A stretch of 13,645 bases of DNA from an uncultured Acidobacteriota bacterium. Its GTDB lineage: Bacteria; Acidobacteriota; Terriglobia; Bryobacterales; Bryobacteraceae. The stretch is taken from the NCBI GenBank assembly GCA_937952345.1, contig CALFYN010001106.1, positions 1 to 13,645 on the forward strand, in the 5' to 3' direction. The notes below the pieces were generated by a model that did not search any database, was not told the DNA's origin, and saw nothing but the letters and a program-made list of their open reading frames with translations. Shown piece by piece: positions 7,038-13,645 of the stretch; within the stretch, counting starts at the first letter, position 1, and each line of letters starts with the position of its first letter. The translations under genes and the position numbers were made by a program.

Positions 7038-7906
7038 CGCTCTCCCGCCTTCGCCGCGCGCGCGTACAGCCCCTTCGCCCCCAGCCGCTCACAAAATCCC
7101 GCAAACTCCGGCCGAGGCCCCGCCCATCGCAACTCATCCACATCGGCACAAACGGGCGCGTCCAGCGCCAGCGTCGCCAATCTGCGATACAGCACCGCGT
7201 GCGTCCACTGGTCGAAAAGCACGTTGCACAGCCGCTGCGCTCCGCGGATCGACGTATGCCACTTCCGCCAGTCGCGCGGGATACCTTCCAATCGCCCGTA
7301 TTGCTGCAACATCACAGCCGCCGATTTCGGCCCCCATCCCGTCAAACCCGGATACCCATCGGCGCTGTCGCCCACCAGCGCAAGATAATCCGGAATGGAG
7401 CAGGGCTTCACGCCGAACTTGGCCACCACGCCGTCTTCATCGAACGTCAACTTCCGCCGCCGGTCCACCTGCACCACCCGAGTCCCCACGACGCACTGCG
7501 CCAGATCCTTATCCGGCGTGCAGATCAACACCTGTTCCACACGTCCATCGCGCGCCGCAATCGCCGCCGCCGATGCCAGCCCGTCGTCGGCTTCGAATTT
7601 CACCAGAGGCCACACGGCCACACCAAGTGCCGCCAGCGCTTCTTCCAGAATCGGGAACTGTGCGTATAGCACCGGGTCCATCCCCTCTCCCGTCTTGTAG
7701 CCGCTGTACAGCCGGTTGCGAAAGGACTCAATCACATGGTCCGTCGCCACACCCACGTGCGTGGCTTCTTTCTCCAGCATCGCCAACACCGACGTCACTA
7801 CTCCACGCACCGCCCCAATCTCCACACCACCGGAATCCTGAGCCGGCGGCACCGCATAGTAGTGACGAAACAGTTCATAGGTTCCGTCGATCAGATGCAC
7901 CTTCAT
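7034..7906 (-). CDS. Stand-alone 5'-3' exonuclease (Pol I N-terminal/FEN family)
   Basis: The 290-residue protein has the PIN-like nuclease fold followed by a helix-3-turn-helix DNA-binding region. The acidic residues expected from the Pol I 5'-nuclease family are all present: D7 (HLIDGTY), D56 (VATDH), E105, D107 and D108 (EADD), D132 and D134 (TPDKDLAQ), D180 and D183 (VGDSADGYPG). The RNRLYSGYK segment after D56 matches the substrate-contacting helix. Such enzymes remove 5' flaps or RNA primers using two Mg2+ ions. No polymerase domain follows, so this is a separate protein, as in phage T5 or E. coli ExoIX-like enzymes. The ATG at 7906 is chosen because it gives the normal MKVHLIDG start; an in-frame GTG at 7918 would add four residues. 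Neither has a Shine-Dalgarno. The stop overlaps the convergent TPR gene by 4 bases, and ahcY lies upstream behind a terminator. Confidence 0.88.
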   Translation of the reverse strand: MKVHLIDGTYELFRHYYAVPPAQDSGGVEIGAVRGVVTSVLAMLEKEATHVGVATDHVIESFRNRLYSGYKTGEGMDPVLYAQFPILEEALAALGVAVWPLVKFEADDGLASAAAIAARDGRVEQVLICTPDKDLAQCVVGTRVVQVDRRRKLTFDEDGVVAKFGVKPCSIPDYLALVGDSADGYPGLTGWGPKSAAVMLQQYGRLEGIPRDWRKWHTSIRGAQRLCNVLFDQWTHAVLYRRLATLALDAPVCADVDELRWAGPRPEFAGFCERLGAKGLYARAAKAGER

Positions 7907-7917
7907 ACGACATGGCA

Positions 7918-7923
7918 CTTATA
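7918..7923 (-). promoter_or_regulatory. Possible -10 element for the exonuclease gene
   Basis: The minus strand reads TATAAG between the ahcY terminator and the exonuclease ATG, 11 bases before the latter. The gene needs its own promoter or terminator read-through. No -35 match is seen, because the terminator hairpin occupies that place. Confidence 0.25.
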
Positions 7924-7925
7924 GC

Positions 7926-7963
7926 AAAAAGGGCCGGAGCGTGCACCACACACACCCCGGCCC
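7926..7963 (-). terminator. Intrinsic terminator of ahcY
   Basis: On the minus strand GGGCCGG (7963-7957) pairs perfectly with CCGGCCC (7937-7931) and is followed by TTTTT (7930-7926). The stem is seven GC pairs. The 19-base loop contains a GTGCAC palindrome and a GT run. It starts 23 bases past the ahcY stop codon. It is oriented for ahcY only, since no T-run follows in the plus direction. Confidence 0.8.
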
Positions 7964-7986
7964 CGTCGTACAGGAGTCAGTCCAAA

Positions 7987-9417
7987 CTAGTAACGGTAAT
8001 GATCCGGCTTATACGGACCATCCGGCGACACACCGATGTAATCAGCCTGCCGTTGCGACAGCCGCGTCAGCTTCACGCCGATCTTCTCCAGGTGCAGCCG
8101 TGCCACTTCTTCATCCAGATGCTTCGGCAGCGTGTACACATCCACCTTATAGGTATCGCGATTCTTCCACAGATCGAGCTGCGCCAGCGTCTGGTTGGCG
8201 AAGCTGTTCGACATGACGAAGCTCGGATGCCCCGTGGCGCAACCCAGGTTCACCAGCCGTCCCTCGGCCAGCAGGAAAATGCTGTTGCCGGCGGGGAAGG
8301 TGTACATATCCACCTGCGGCTTGATGTTGGTGCGCTTCACGCCTTCCAGGTTGTTCAGCCGGTCCACCTGAATTTCGTTATCGAAGTGCCCGATGTTGCA
8401 CACAATGGCCTGATCCTTCATGTGCTGCATGTGCTCCGCCGTGATGATGTCCACGTTGCCCGTGCAGGTGACGTAGATATCCCCGCGGCCCAGCGTCTCT
8501 TCCACCGTCGTCACTTCGAAGCCTTCCATCGCCGCCTGCAGCGCATTGATGGGGTCGATTTCCGTCACAATCACGCGGGCGCCCATGCCGCGCAGCGAAT
8601 GCGCCGAGCCCTTGCCCACATCGCCGTAACCGCAAACCACGGCCACTTTGCCCGCCATCATCACATCCGTGGCGCGCTTGATGCCGTCCGCCAGCGACTC
8701 GCGGCAGCCGTACAAATTGTCGAACTTCGACTTCGTCACCGAATCATTGACGTTGATCGCCGGCACCAGCAGCGTGCCCGCTTCCTTCATCTTGTAGAGC
8801 CGGTGCACGCCCGTCGTAGTTTCCTCGGAAACCCCGCGCCAATCCTTCACCAGATCATGCCAGGCAGTCTTGTTCTCCGCATAGACGCGCTTCAGCAGAT
8901 CCTTGATCACCTTCTTTTCATGGCTGTCCGAAGGCGTGTTCACCCAATCGGAACCGTTCTCCAACTCGTAGCCTTTGTGGATCAGCAGGGTCACATCGCC
9001 GCCATCGTCCACCACCAACTCCGGACCCTTCCCGCCCGGATGCATCACCGCCTTCAGCGTGCAGTCCCAATACTCTTCCAGCGTCTCGCCCTTCCAGGCA
9101 AACACCGGCACTCCGGCGGCGGCAATCGCGGCCGCGGCATGATCCTGCGTCGAGAAGATGTTGCAGCTTGCCCAGCGCACGCTCGCGCCCAGGTCGACCA
9201 GCGTCTCAATCAGCACCGCGGTCTGAATCGTCATGTGCAGTGAACCGGTCACCCGGACCCCAGCCAAGGGCTTCTCCGCGGCGTACTTCTTGCGAATCGC
9301 CATCAGGCCAGGCATTTCGTGTTCGGCGACGGAGATCTCTTTACGGCCCCAATCTGCCAGGGATAGATCGGCAACCTTATACTCGGCTGCGAGAGTGGGA
9401 ATGGCTGTTGTGCTCAT
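7987..9417 (-). CDS. ahcY: S-adenosylhomocysteine hydrolase
   Basis: AhcY reversibly splits S-adenosylhomocysteine (SAH) into adenosine and homocysteine, removing the product inhibitor of SAM-dependent methyltransferases. The 476-residue sequence is unmistakable. It has the substrate-domain [15 protein letters not shown] (59-73) and catalytic residues in [11 protein letters not shown] (K229, D233, N234 by alignment to the human enzyme). The Rossmann motif GYGDVGKG (264-271) binds NAD+. GHFDNEI and the C-terminal KPDHYRY tail, which closes the neighbouring subunit's NAD site, are also present. An insert at about 146-190 is the extra segment found in many bacterial enzymes and absent from the human one. 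AAAGAGA (9421-9427) lies 3 bases before the ATG. A sigma70-like promoter and a palindrome sit in the gap shared with the divergent regulator, and a terminator follows the stop. The leader of about 30 bases is too short for a riboswitch. Confidence 0.97.
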   Translation of the reverse strand: MSTTAIPTLAAEYKVADLSLADWGRKEISVAEHEMPGLMAIRKKYAAEKPLAGVRVTGSLHMTIQTAVLIETLVDLGASVRWASCNIFSTQDHAAAAIAAAGVPVFAWKGETLEEYWDCTLKAVMHPGGKGPELVVDDGGDVTLLIHKGYELENGSDWVNTPSDSHEKKVIKDLLKRVYAENKTAWHDLVKDWRGVSEETTTGVHRLYKMKEAGTLLVPAINVNDSVTKSKFDNLYGCRESLADGIKRATDVMMAGKVAVVCGYGDVGKGSAHSLRGMGARVIVTEIDPINALQAAMEGFEVTTVEETLGRGDIYVTCTGNVDIITAEHMQHMKDQAIVCNIGHFDNEIQVDRLNNLEGVKRTNIKPQVDMYTFPAGNSIFLLAEGRLVNLGCATGHPSFVMSNSFANQTLAQLDLWKNRDTYKVDVYTLPKHLDEEVARLHLEKIGVKLTRLSQRQADYIGVSPDGPYKPDHYRY

Positions 9418-9432
9418 AGTTCTCTTTCATTC

Positions 9433-9448
9433 ATCAAGAAATCTTGAT
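9433..9448. promoter_or_regulatory. Probable SahR-type operator
   Basis: ATCAAGA-AA-TCTTGAT is a perfect 7-2-7 inverted repeat in the 53-base gap between ahcY and the ArsR-methyltransferase gene. It begins 6 bases after the ahcY -10 and so covers the predicted transcription start. A bound repressor would block ahcY and could also affect the regulator gene. A further half-site-like TTGATA follows at 9452-9457. Confidence 0.72.
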
Positions 9449-9453
9449 ATGTT

Positions 9454-9459
9454 GATAAT
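9454..9459 (+). promoter_or_regulatory. Possible -10 element of the sahR-like gene
   Basis: GATAAT matches the -10 consensus at five of six bases and ends 11 bases before the ATG at 9471. It overlaps the ahcY -10 on the other strand. No good -35 or Shine-Dalgarno is seen. Confidence 0.3.
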
Positions 9460-9483
9460 ACCTGAACTGCATGAATCCGTCAA
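9455..9483 (-). promoter_or_regulatory. Sigma70-like promoter of ahcY
   Basis: On the minus strand TTGACG (9483-9478) and TATTAT (9460-9455) are separated by exactly 17 bases, a near-consensus promoter. The expected start lies near 9448, giving a leader of about 30 bases before the ahcY ATG. The -35 lies inside codons 3-5 of the divergent regulator gene. Confidence 0.7.
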
Positions 9484-10403
9484 TCTTAAAATGGTTCCGC
9501 CTGTTGGCCGATCCGGCCCGTGTCCGCATCCTGTTACTCCTCCAAAAAGAAGAACTTAGCGTGGCAGAACTACAGGACATCTTAAGCATGGGACAAAGCC
9601 GCATCTCAATGAGTTTGAGCCAGCTGCGGCAGGCGGGATTGGTCGAAGACCGGCGCAACGGCAAGCATAGCCTGTACCGGATACACGAAGACTTGCGGGA
9701 CAACAAGGAGCTTATCGGACTCCTCCGGCAGGCTGTGAATGAAATCCCCGAAGCTGCGCAGGACGCCGCCGCGCTCGATCTCACCTTGCGCAAACGCCGT
9801 GACCGCATGCGCGCCTACTTCGACGAACTCGCCGGCAAGTTCGGGCGCCATTACGTCCCCGGCCGTTCCTGGAAAGGCATCGCAGAAGCCCTCTTGAAAC
9901 TGATGCCCCCGATGGTGGTCGCCGACCTGGGGGCCGGAGAAGCAACGCTCTCCCAATTGCTCGCCCAGCGCGCCGAGCAGGTCATCGCCGTCGATAACTC
10001 AGACAAGATGGTGGCCTTCGGCCGGGACCTGGCGGCTCGCCACAACCTGACCAATCTCGAATACCGCGTCGGCGATCTCGAGGAACTGCCCATCAAGGAT
10101 GCGTCGGTGGATCTGGCCATCTTCAGCCAAAGCCTGCACCATGCCTCGCATCCTCCCAAGGCCGTCGAGGAAGCATGGCGCATTCTCAAGCCGGGCGGGA
10201 GAATCGTGGTTCTCGATCTGCTGCGCCACACCTTTGAAGACGCGCGCGAATTATATGCCGATCTCTGGCTCGGATTCCCCGAAGTCGAACTCGAGGCGAT
10301 GCTCCACAAAGCCGGCTTTGCACAGGTGGAGACATCCGTCGTCTATCGCGAACCGGAGCCGCCGCATTTCGAGACACTGCTGGCTCTGGGAGTGAAGGCG
10401 TAG
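9471..10403 (+). CDS. sahR: ArsR-type regulator fused to SAM-methyltransferase-like domain (SahR candidate)
   Basis: The 310-residue protein starts with an ArsR-family winged helix (about 5-75; recognition region SMGQSRISMSLSQLRQAGLV, then a wing with NGKHSLYRI). The cysteine metal site of metal-sensing ArsR proteins is absent: the helix reads ELSVAELQDIL. After a linker, residues 125-250 form a class I methyltransferase fold with motif I DLGAGEATL (152-160), acidic D175 (AVDNSD), SQSLHHASHP and ILKPGGRIVVLDL. This is the architecture of SahR, which in Proteobacteria represses SAM-cycle genes and releases DNA when its methylase-like domain binds SAH. Divergence from ahcY across a palindrome supports the same job here, with probable autoregulation. 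An alternative is a real methyltransferase with an HTH. I infer orthology from domains and context, not from an alignment. Confidence 0.82.
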   Translation: MNPSILKWFRLLADPARVRILLLLQKEELSVAELQDILSMGQSRISMSLSQLRQAGLVEDRRNGKHSLYRIHEDLRDNKELIGLLRQAVNEIPEAAQDAAALDLTLRKRRDRMRAYFDELAGKFGRHYVPGRSWKGIAEALLKLMPPMVVADLGAGEATLSQLLAQRAEQVIAVDNSDKMVAFGRDLAARHNLTNLEYRVGDLEELPIKDASVDLAIFSQSLHHASHPPKAVEEAWRILKPGGRIVVLDLLRHTFEDARELYADLWLGFPEVELEAMLHKAGFAQVETSVVYREPEPPHFETLLALGVKA

Positions 10404-10438
10404 CAACGCAAGTGGTGGAACAGGCAGCCGCTTCGCGA

Positions 10439-10444
10439 TATCAT
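10439..10444 (+). promoter_or_regulatory. Possible -10 element of a leaderless promoter for the mini PEP-CTERM gene
   Basis: TATCAT ends 6 bases before the ATG at 10451, with no Shine-Dalgarno between. The -35 region is poor. The pattern resembles 1122-1127 and 5233-5238. Confidence 0.28.
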
Positions 10445-10450
10445 ACCCCG

Positions 10451-10615
10451 ATGATGCGAACACACTCTCTCCTTCTCCTGGGACTCACGTTGGCCGCCGG
10501 CTCACTCTTCGCCGGAGCCACCCCTGCGCCAACTCCGGAACCGGGAACCATTGGGATGATCGTCGTTGGCGGGGCCGGCCTGCTGTGGTTACGCCATCGA
10601 AGGAACAAAAAGTAG
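10451..10615 (+). CDS. Minimal PEP-CTERM protein of 54 residues
   Basis: The protein is almost nothing but targeting signals. Residues 1-23 are a signal peptide with an AGA cleavage site. A short linker (TPAPT) leads to PEPGTIG at about 29, a hydrophobic helix (33-45) and a basic end (RHRRNKK). After signal-peptidase and exosortase-type cleavage only about six to eight residues would remain. The ATG at 10451 or 10454 gives a proper signal-peptide start; an upstream in-frame GTG at 10412 would place 13 odd residues before it. The next gene, a membrane hydroxylase, begins 5 bases after the stop, so translation is probably coupled. Possible roles are a tiny surface peptide, a helix that stays in the membrane near the hydroxylase, or a decayed remnant of a longer PEP-CTERM protein. 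The sequence does not decide between them. Confidence 0.7.
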   Translation: MMRTHSLLLLGLTLAAGSLFAGATPAPTPEPGTIGMIVVGGAGLLWLRHRRNKK

Positions 10616-10620
10616 TCTTC

Positions 10621-11484
10621 ATGCCAGCCGACTGGAGCACGCCGATCCTACAAAACCGCGAAGCGGTGATGTGGTATGTCTTTATCGGCGTGTTTCTGTT
10701 CGTGGGAATTGTGGAAACATATTTCCCTCAGACCGCCAATAGCCAGCCTCAGGCCCGCCGCTGGTTGCTGCATGGGTTTCTGTATGGGCTCAGCAGCGTT
10801 TTGACCCAACTGTTGTTCCGCACCGGCGGCGTGGCCCTGGCGCAACTCATGAATGGAACCGCATGGGGATCGGCGCAACACCAGGCAATTCCCTTCCCTA
10901 TCCATTTCGCAATCGGAATACTGGCGATGGACGCGGCCCGCTACCTCGTCCACTGGCTGATGCACCGCGTTCCCGCCCTGTGGCGAGTACATGCCGTACA
11001 CCACAGCGACTGTGATTTCGACCTCACCACCGGACTCCGCTTTCATCCGCTCGAAGCGCTCCTGGTGGTGGTCTTCACCTACGCTGCCATCATTACGTTT
11101 GCCGTCCCCATTTCCGCGGTGTTCGTCTATGAGCTACTGGCCATGCAACAAGGATTGCTGTCCCATGCCAACGCCTCACTGCCGCCGCGCCTGGAACCGC
11201 TGGTATCCCGCTTCTGGGTCACTCCCAATTTCCACCGCCTGCATCATATGCGCGAACAGCGATTTCAGCGGGCGAACCTGGGAGTGCTGTTCCCATGGTG
11301 GGATCACATATTCCGCACGTTCCAACGGCTGACACCCGCCGACGACCGCCGCATGGGCCTCGATGAAGTGGACGCCGCCACTTCTCTGTCCCTCTCGCAC
11401 GTACTGGGGATGCCCTTCCGGGCCAAACTCAAAACAGATACTTCAGCCCGAACTGAATCCGCCGCGGTTCATCCGCGCGGTTGA
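10621..11484 (+). CDS. Fatty acid hydroxylase/sterol desaturase-family membrane enzyme
   Basis: The 287-residue protein has several membrane segments (about 17-36, 51-75, 92-108, 145-178) and the family's histidine boxes. These are HWLMH (111-115), HAVHH (124-128), H142 in RFHPLE, H182 and HRLHH (205-209), which bind a di-iron centre for O2-dependent hydroxylation or desaturation of lipids. GVLFPWWDHIF (221-231) is also typical. The lipid substrate cannot be assigned. The ATG at 10621 follows the mini PEP-CTERM stop by 5 bases. A weak AGGAA lies 15 bases before it, so coupling to the upstream gene is more likely than an independent ribosome site. The last 18 residues (270-287) lie antisense to the 3' end of the TonB-dependent receptor gene and look like a non-family tail, suggesting loss of an earlier stop. 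Confidence 0.87.
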   Translation: MPADWSTPILQNREAVMWYVFIGVFLFVGIVETYFPQTANSQPQARRWLLHGFLYGLSSVLTQLLFRTGGVALAQLMNGTAWGSAQHQAIPFPIHFAIGILAMDAARYLVHWLMHRVPALWRVHAVHHSDCDFDLTTGLRFHPLEALLVVVFTYAAIITFAVPISAVFVYELLAMQQGLLSHANASLPPRLEPLVSRFWVTPNFHRLHHMREQRFQRANLGVLFPWWDHIFRTFQRLTPADDRRMGLDEVDAATSLSLSHVLGMPFRAKLKTDTSARTESAAVHPRG

Positions 11485-13645
11485 TGGTAGCCGTATTCGC
11501 CGCGCGCAATCCGCCGGCAGGCTGCGCGAACTTCGGCGTGTTCGTGAAGTTGAACGCCTCAAAACGGAATTGCATCGAATGCCCTTCCCAAGGCATGAAG
11601 AAGCGCTTTGCCAAACTGAAGTCCATGCTCCGCGTTCCCGGCCCGTACAACACATTGCGCCCCGTATTCCCGTACACCCCGGGTGCGCTCGCCACGAACG
11701 CCGTCTGATCGAACCACCGGTCGATGGTCGGGTTGTCGAGTTTGCCGCTGCCGATGCGGTCCCCGCGATTCGTGGTACCTGAATTTTGCGGATCGCCCGG
11801 ATAAGTCACCTCAAACGGAAAGCCGGTGCGCAGCGTCAGAATGCCCCCGACCTGCCAGCCGCCCAGCGCCGCATCCACGGCACGATTCCAATCCGAGCCC
11901 ACGCTCTTCCCGCGCCCGAACGGCAGTTCATACGTCGCACTGGAGGTGAACACCTGCCGGTGATCGAGATTCGCGTTGCCTCGCTCCGCCCGCAGATTGT
12001 AGGGATTGGCGATGACATCGAACCCGGTATCGAGCGATTCCGTGTTCTGATCGATGTTATGCGCCCAGGTGTAGGAGGCCAGGAACGTCAATCCCTTCGA
12101 AAAGCGCTTCTCCCCGCGCGCCGTGAATGCGTTGTAGTTGGCATTGGCGCCGTATTCGGCGTAGTTCACGGCGTTCCACATCATGTCCAGGCGGCGCTGC
12201 ACCGCCGGAATGGATGGATGCGGCCCGGGATGATTCACGTTCCGCGACACGAACAGCTTTGTCGACTTCGTCCCCTGATATCCCAATGTCATCACGATCG
12301 CGCCGGGCAGTTCCTGCTGCAAATCAAAGAACCATTGCGTCGAATACTGCGTGACCAGATCGGGAGAACGCGTGTTGATGCCGGTATTGGCAACCGGCGC
12401 CACCGCGGGCAACCGCACCAGCGGCAATCCATCCCGCACCACCGCCGCCGGAGTGATGTTGTCGCTCGGCGTTGTCACTTCCGTGAAATCCGGAGTCTGA
12501 TTCACCCACCGGTTATAAGCCGCTCCATCCGCTTCCGCGAAGAATAATCCGAAACCGGAGCGAATCACAGTGCGCTTGCTCAGCGAATAGGCCAGCCCGA
12601 GGCGCGGAGCGAAATTGTTGTAGTCTTGGTTGCAGCCGCAGTCCTTCCCATCCTTCGGCCGCAGGAACGTGTGATAGAGAGGATCCCCCACCGGCGTGCC
12701 GCTCCACTCGGTGAGATACGTGCTCACGCCACCGCGGCCGATCGGTGCTCCATTCGGAAAATAGGCGCCCTGGAAGAGATCCCACCGCAACCCCATGTTC
12801 AACGTCAGCCGCGAACTGATCTTCCAATCGTCCTGAATGTAGGCGCCCCACGACGGAGCGATGAAATTCTCGCCTGCTGGATTGCCCTGGGCCGTCGAAC
12901 TCGCCAGCCCAAGCAGCATATCGGCCATCCCGTTTCCCGTCGCCGTGCGGCTGGCGGCCACATTCGGCTGCTCCGCCGTGAACACCTTGCTGAACGTAAA
13001 CTGGCCGCGCCTCTGCCGGCTCGCCTCACGGAACAGATTTGGGCGGCGCACTTCAAAGCCCATGCGGATGCCATGATTGCCTCGCTGCCACACCATGTTG
13101 TCGTTGATGTGCAGATTCACCAGGTTGTTGATATTCGGCCAACAGCAGCCCAATCCGAGCACGGCATAGCCGGCAACGTTGAACTGTGTGAACGACTGAT
13201 TCAGCCCGTCGTTGAACGAATCCCCCGGCGCGTTCTTGATGCCGTACTTCGCATTCAGCGGTTCCTGCAGCAGCGTGTCGAAGCGCGTGGGAAAATTCGT
13301 CCACCCAAACCGTACCTCGTTAAACAGCGTCGGCCGCAGCGTCTGCGTCCACGTGGCGACGAAGTTGTCGCCGTTCAAGTCGATGATTTCGCCCCCCGTC
13401 CCGCCTGCTTCCGGCGGCAGCGGACTGTTCGTCACCGTGTCCTGCCGCCGCCGGCTGTAGCGGAAGAACGCCCGGTGATTCATCGAAAAGCTGTGGTCGA
13501 TGCGGAAGTCCACCTGGTTGGTATCGTCCCGGTCCGAAGGCGACCGGAAATAATTGTTGTCCAGAAACTCACGCCCTGCGATATTCGGCGTCGGGTACAA
13601 CGCCAGCAGCGGGCGCACCACCGGATCGAACCGGCTCGCCGGAAC
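11429..13645 (-). CDS. Oar-like TonB-dependent receptor, 5' end beyond window
   Basis: Some 738 residues are visible, open through the right edge, so the signal peptide, carboxypeptidase-regulatory-like domain and plug are missing. What remains is the outer-membrane barrel of the large Oar-like receptors abundant in Solibacter-type acidobacteria. Typical strands include NQVDFRIDHSFS, NEVRFGWTN, WGAYIQDDWKISSRLTLNMGLRWD, FAPRLGLAYSLS, SGFGLFFA, LASYTWAHNID and the final MQFRFEAFNFTNTPKF with RRIQFGLKYLF at the C-terminus. The last residue is an aromatic, as expected for BAM-dependent assembly. Such proteins import or bind unknown ligands with energy from TonB; no substrate can be named. Two cysteine clusters (LGCCWP and DCGCN) are unusual for a barrel and could form loop disulfides. 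The gene converges on the hydroxylase gene and overlaps it by 56 bases. Confidence 0.87.
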   Translation of the reverse strand, partial: VPASRFDPVVRPLLALYPTPNIAGREFLDNNYFRSPSDRDDTNQVDFRIDHSFSMNHRAFFRYSRRRQDTVTNSPLPPEAGGTGGEIIDLNGDNFVATWTQTLRPTLFNEVRFGWTNFPTRFDTLLQEPLNAKYGIKNAPGDSFNDGLNQSFTQFNVAGYAVLGLGCCWPNINNLVNLHINDNMVWQRGNHGIRMGFEVRRPNLFREASRQRRGQFTFSKVFTAEQPNVAASRTATGNGMADMLLGLASSTAQGNPAGENFIAPSWGAYIQDDWKISSRLTLNMGLRWDLFQGAYFPNGAPIGRGGVSTYLTEWSGTPVGDPLYHTFLRPKDGKDCGCNQDYNNFAPRLGLAYSLSKRTVIRSGFGLFFAEADGAAYNRWVNQTPDFTEVTTPSDNITPAAVVRDGLPLVRLPAVAPVANTGINTRSPDLVTQYSTQWFFDLQQELPGAIVMTLGYQGTKSTKLFVSRNVNHPGPHPSIPAVQRRLDMMWNAVNYAEYGANANYNAFTARGEKRFSKGLTFLASYTWAHNIDQNTESLDTGFDVIANPYNLRAERGNANLDHRQVFTSSATYELPFGRGKSVGSDWNRAVDAALGGWQVGGILTLRTGFPFEVTYPGDPQNSGTTNRGDRIGSGKLDNPTIDRWFDQTAFVASAPGVYGNTGRNVLYGPGTRSMDFSLAKRFFMPWEGHSMQFRFEAFNFTNTPKFAQPAGGLRAANTATINRADEPRRIQFGLKYLF

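Noticed and set aside
6178..9243. A 1021-codon open frame on the plus strand spanning the TPR, exonuclease and ahcY genes
   Set aside because: It runs through three well-identified genes in the wrong frame or strand and is Pro/Arg/His/Ser-rich without any domain. Long spurious frames are expected in GC-rich coding DNA.
9418..9470. A SAH or SAM riboswitch before ahcY
   Set aside because: The predicted leader is only about 30 bases, too short for these riboswitches, and a protein-operator palindrome explains the control better.
9471..10403. A metal-sensing ArsR/SmtB repressor
   Set aside because: The cysteine box of metal sensors is absent, the methyltransferase-like domain and the ahcY neighbour point to SAH sensing, and no metal transporter is nearby.

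Overview
The window reads as high-GC chromosomal DNA of an acidobacterium, most likely of the Solibacter/Bryobacter type (Bryobacteraceae). The reasons are indirect: an Oar-like TonB-dependent receptor, a proline-rich TonB-family protein, PEP-CTERM surface proteins, a TPR protein with a TolB-like domain and no membrane segment, and an FG-GAP propeller protein with an N-terminal domain often seen in that group. No rRNA, tRNA, CRISPR array, insertion sequence or phage gene was seen. No stretch over 300 bases lacks a gene.

Left part (1-5101). A mandelate-racemase-like enolase-superfamily lipoprotein, cut by the window edge, diverges from a TonB-family protein gene. The latter runs tail to tail into a two-gene minus-strand operon: a seven-repeat FG-GAP beta-propeller protein followed after 15 bases by a PEP-CTERM protein. 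All of these products are predicted to be envelope-associated or exported.

Middle (5102-7923). Divergent from the propeller gene is a 596-residue cytoplasmic protein with an acidobacterial N-terminal domain, a TolB-like domain and TPRs. Its stop codon overlaps that of a convergent stand-alone 5'-3' exonuclease that keeps all nine expected acidic residues.

SAM-cycle switch (7926-10403). This is the best-supported regulatory unit. ahcY (S-adenosylhomocysteine hydrolase, minus strand) diverges from a gene for an ArsR-type winged helix fused to a SAM-methyltransferase-like domain, the architecture of the SAH-sensing repressor SahR. The 53-base gap holds a perfect 7-2-7 palindrome at the predicted ahcY transcription start, and a sigma70-like promoter (TTGACG, 17 bases, TATTAT) whose -35 lies inside the regulator gene. 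ahcY ends at a clear intrinsic terminator.

Right part (10439-13645). A 54-residue protein that is little more than a signal peptide plus a PEP-CTERM tail sits 5 bases before a fatty-acid-hydroxylase/sterol-desaturase-family membrane enzyme. The enzyme's last 18 codons overlap, antisense, the 3' end of a large TonB-dependent receptor that runs off the right edge.

Two layout themes recur. All three convergent gene pairs overlap at their stops (4, 4 and 56 bp). Several genes have a -10-like hexamer 6-8 bases before the start codon and no Shine-Dalgarno sequence, suggesting leaderless transcripts.
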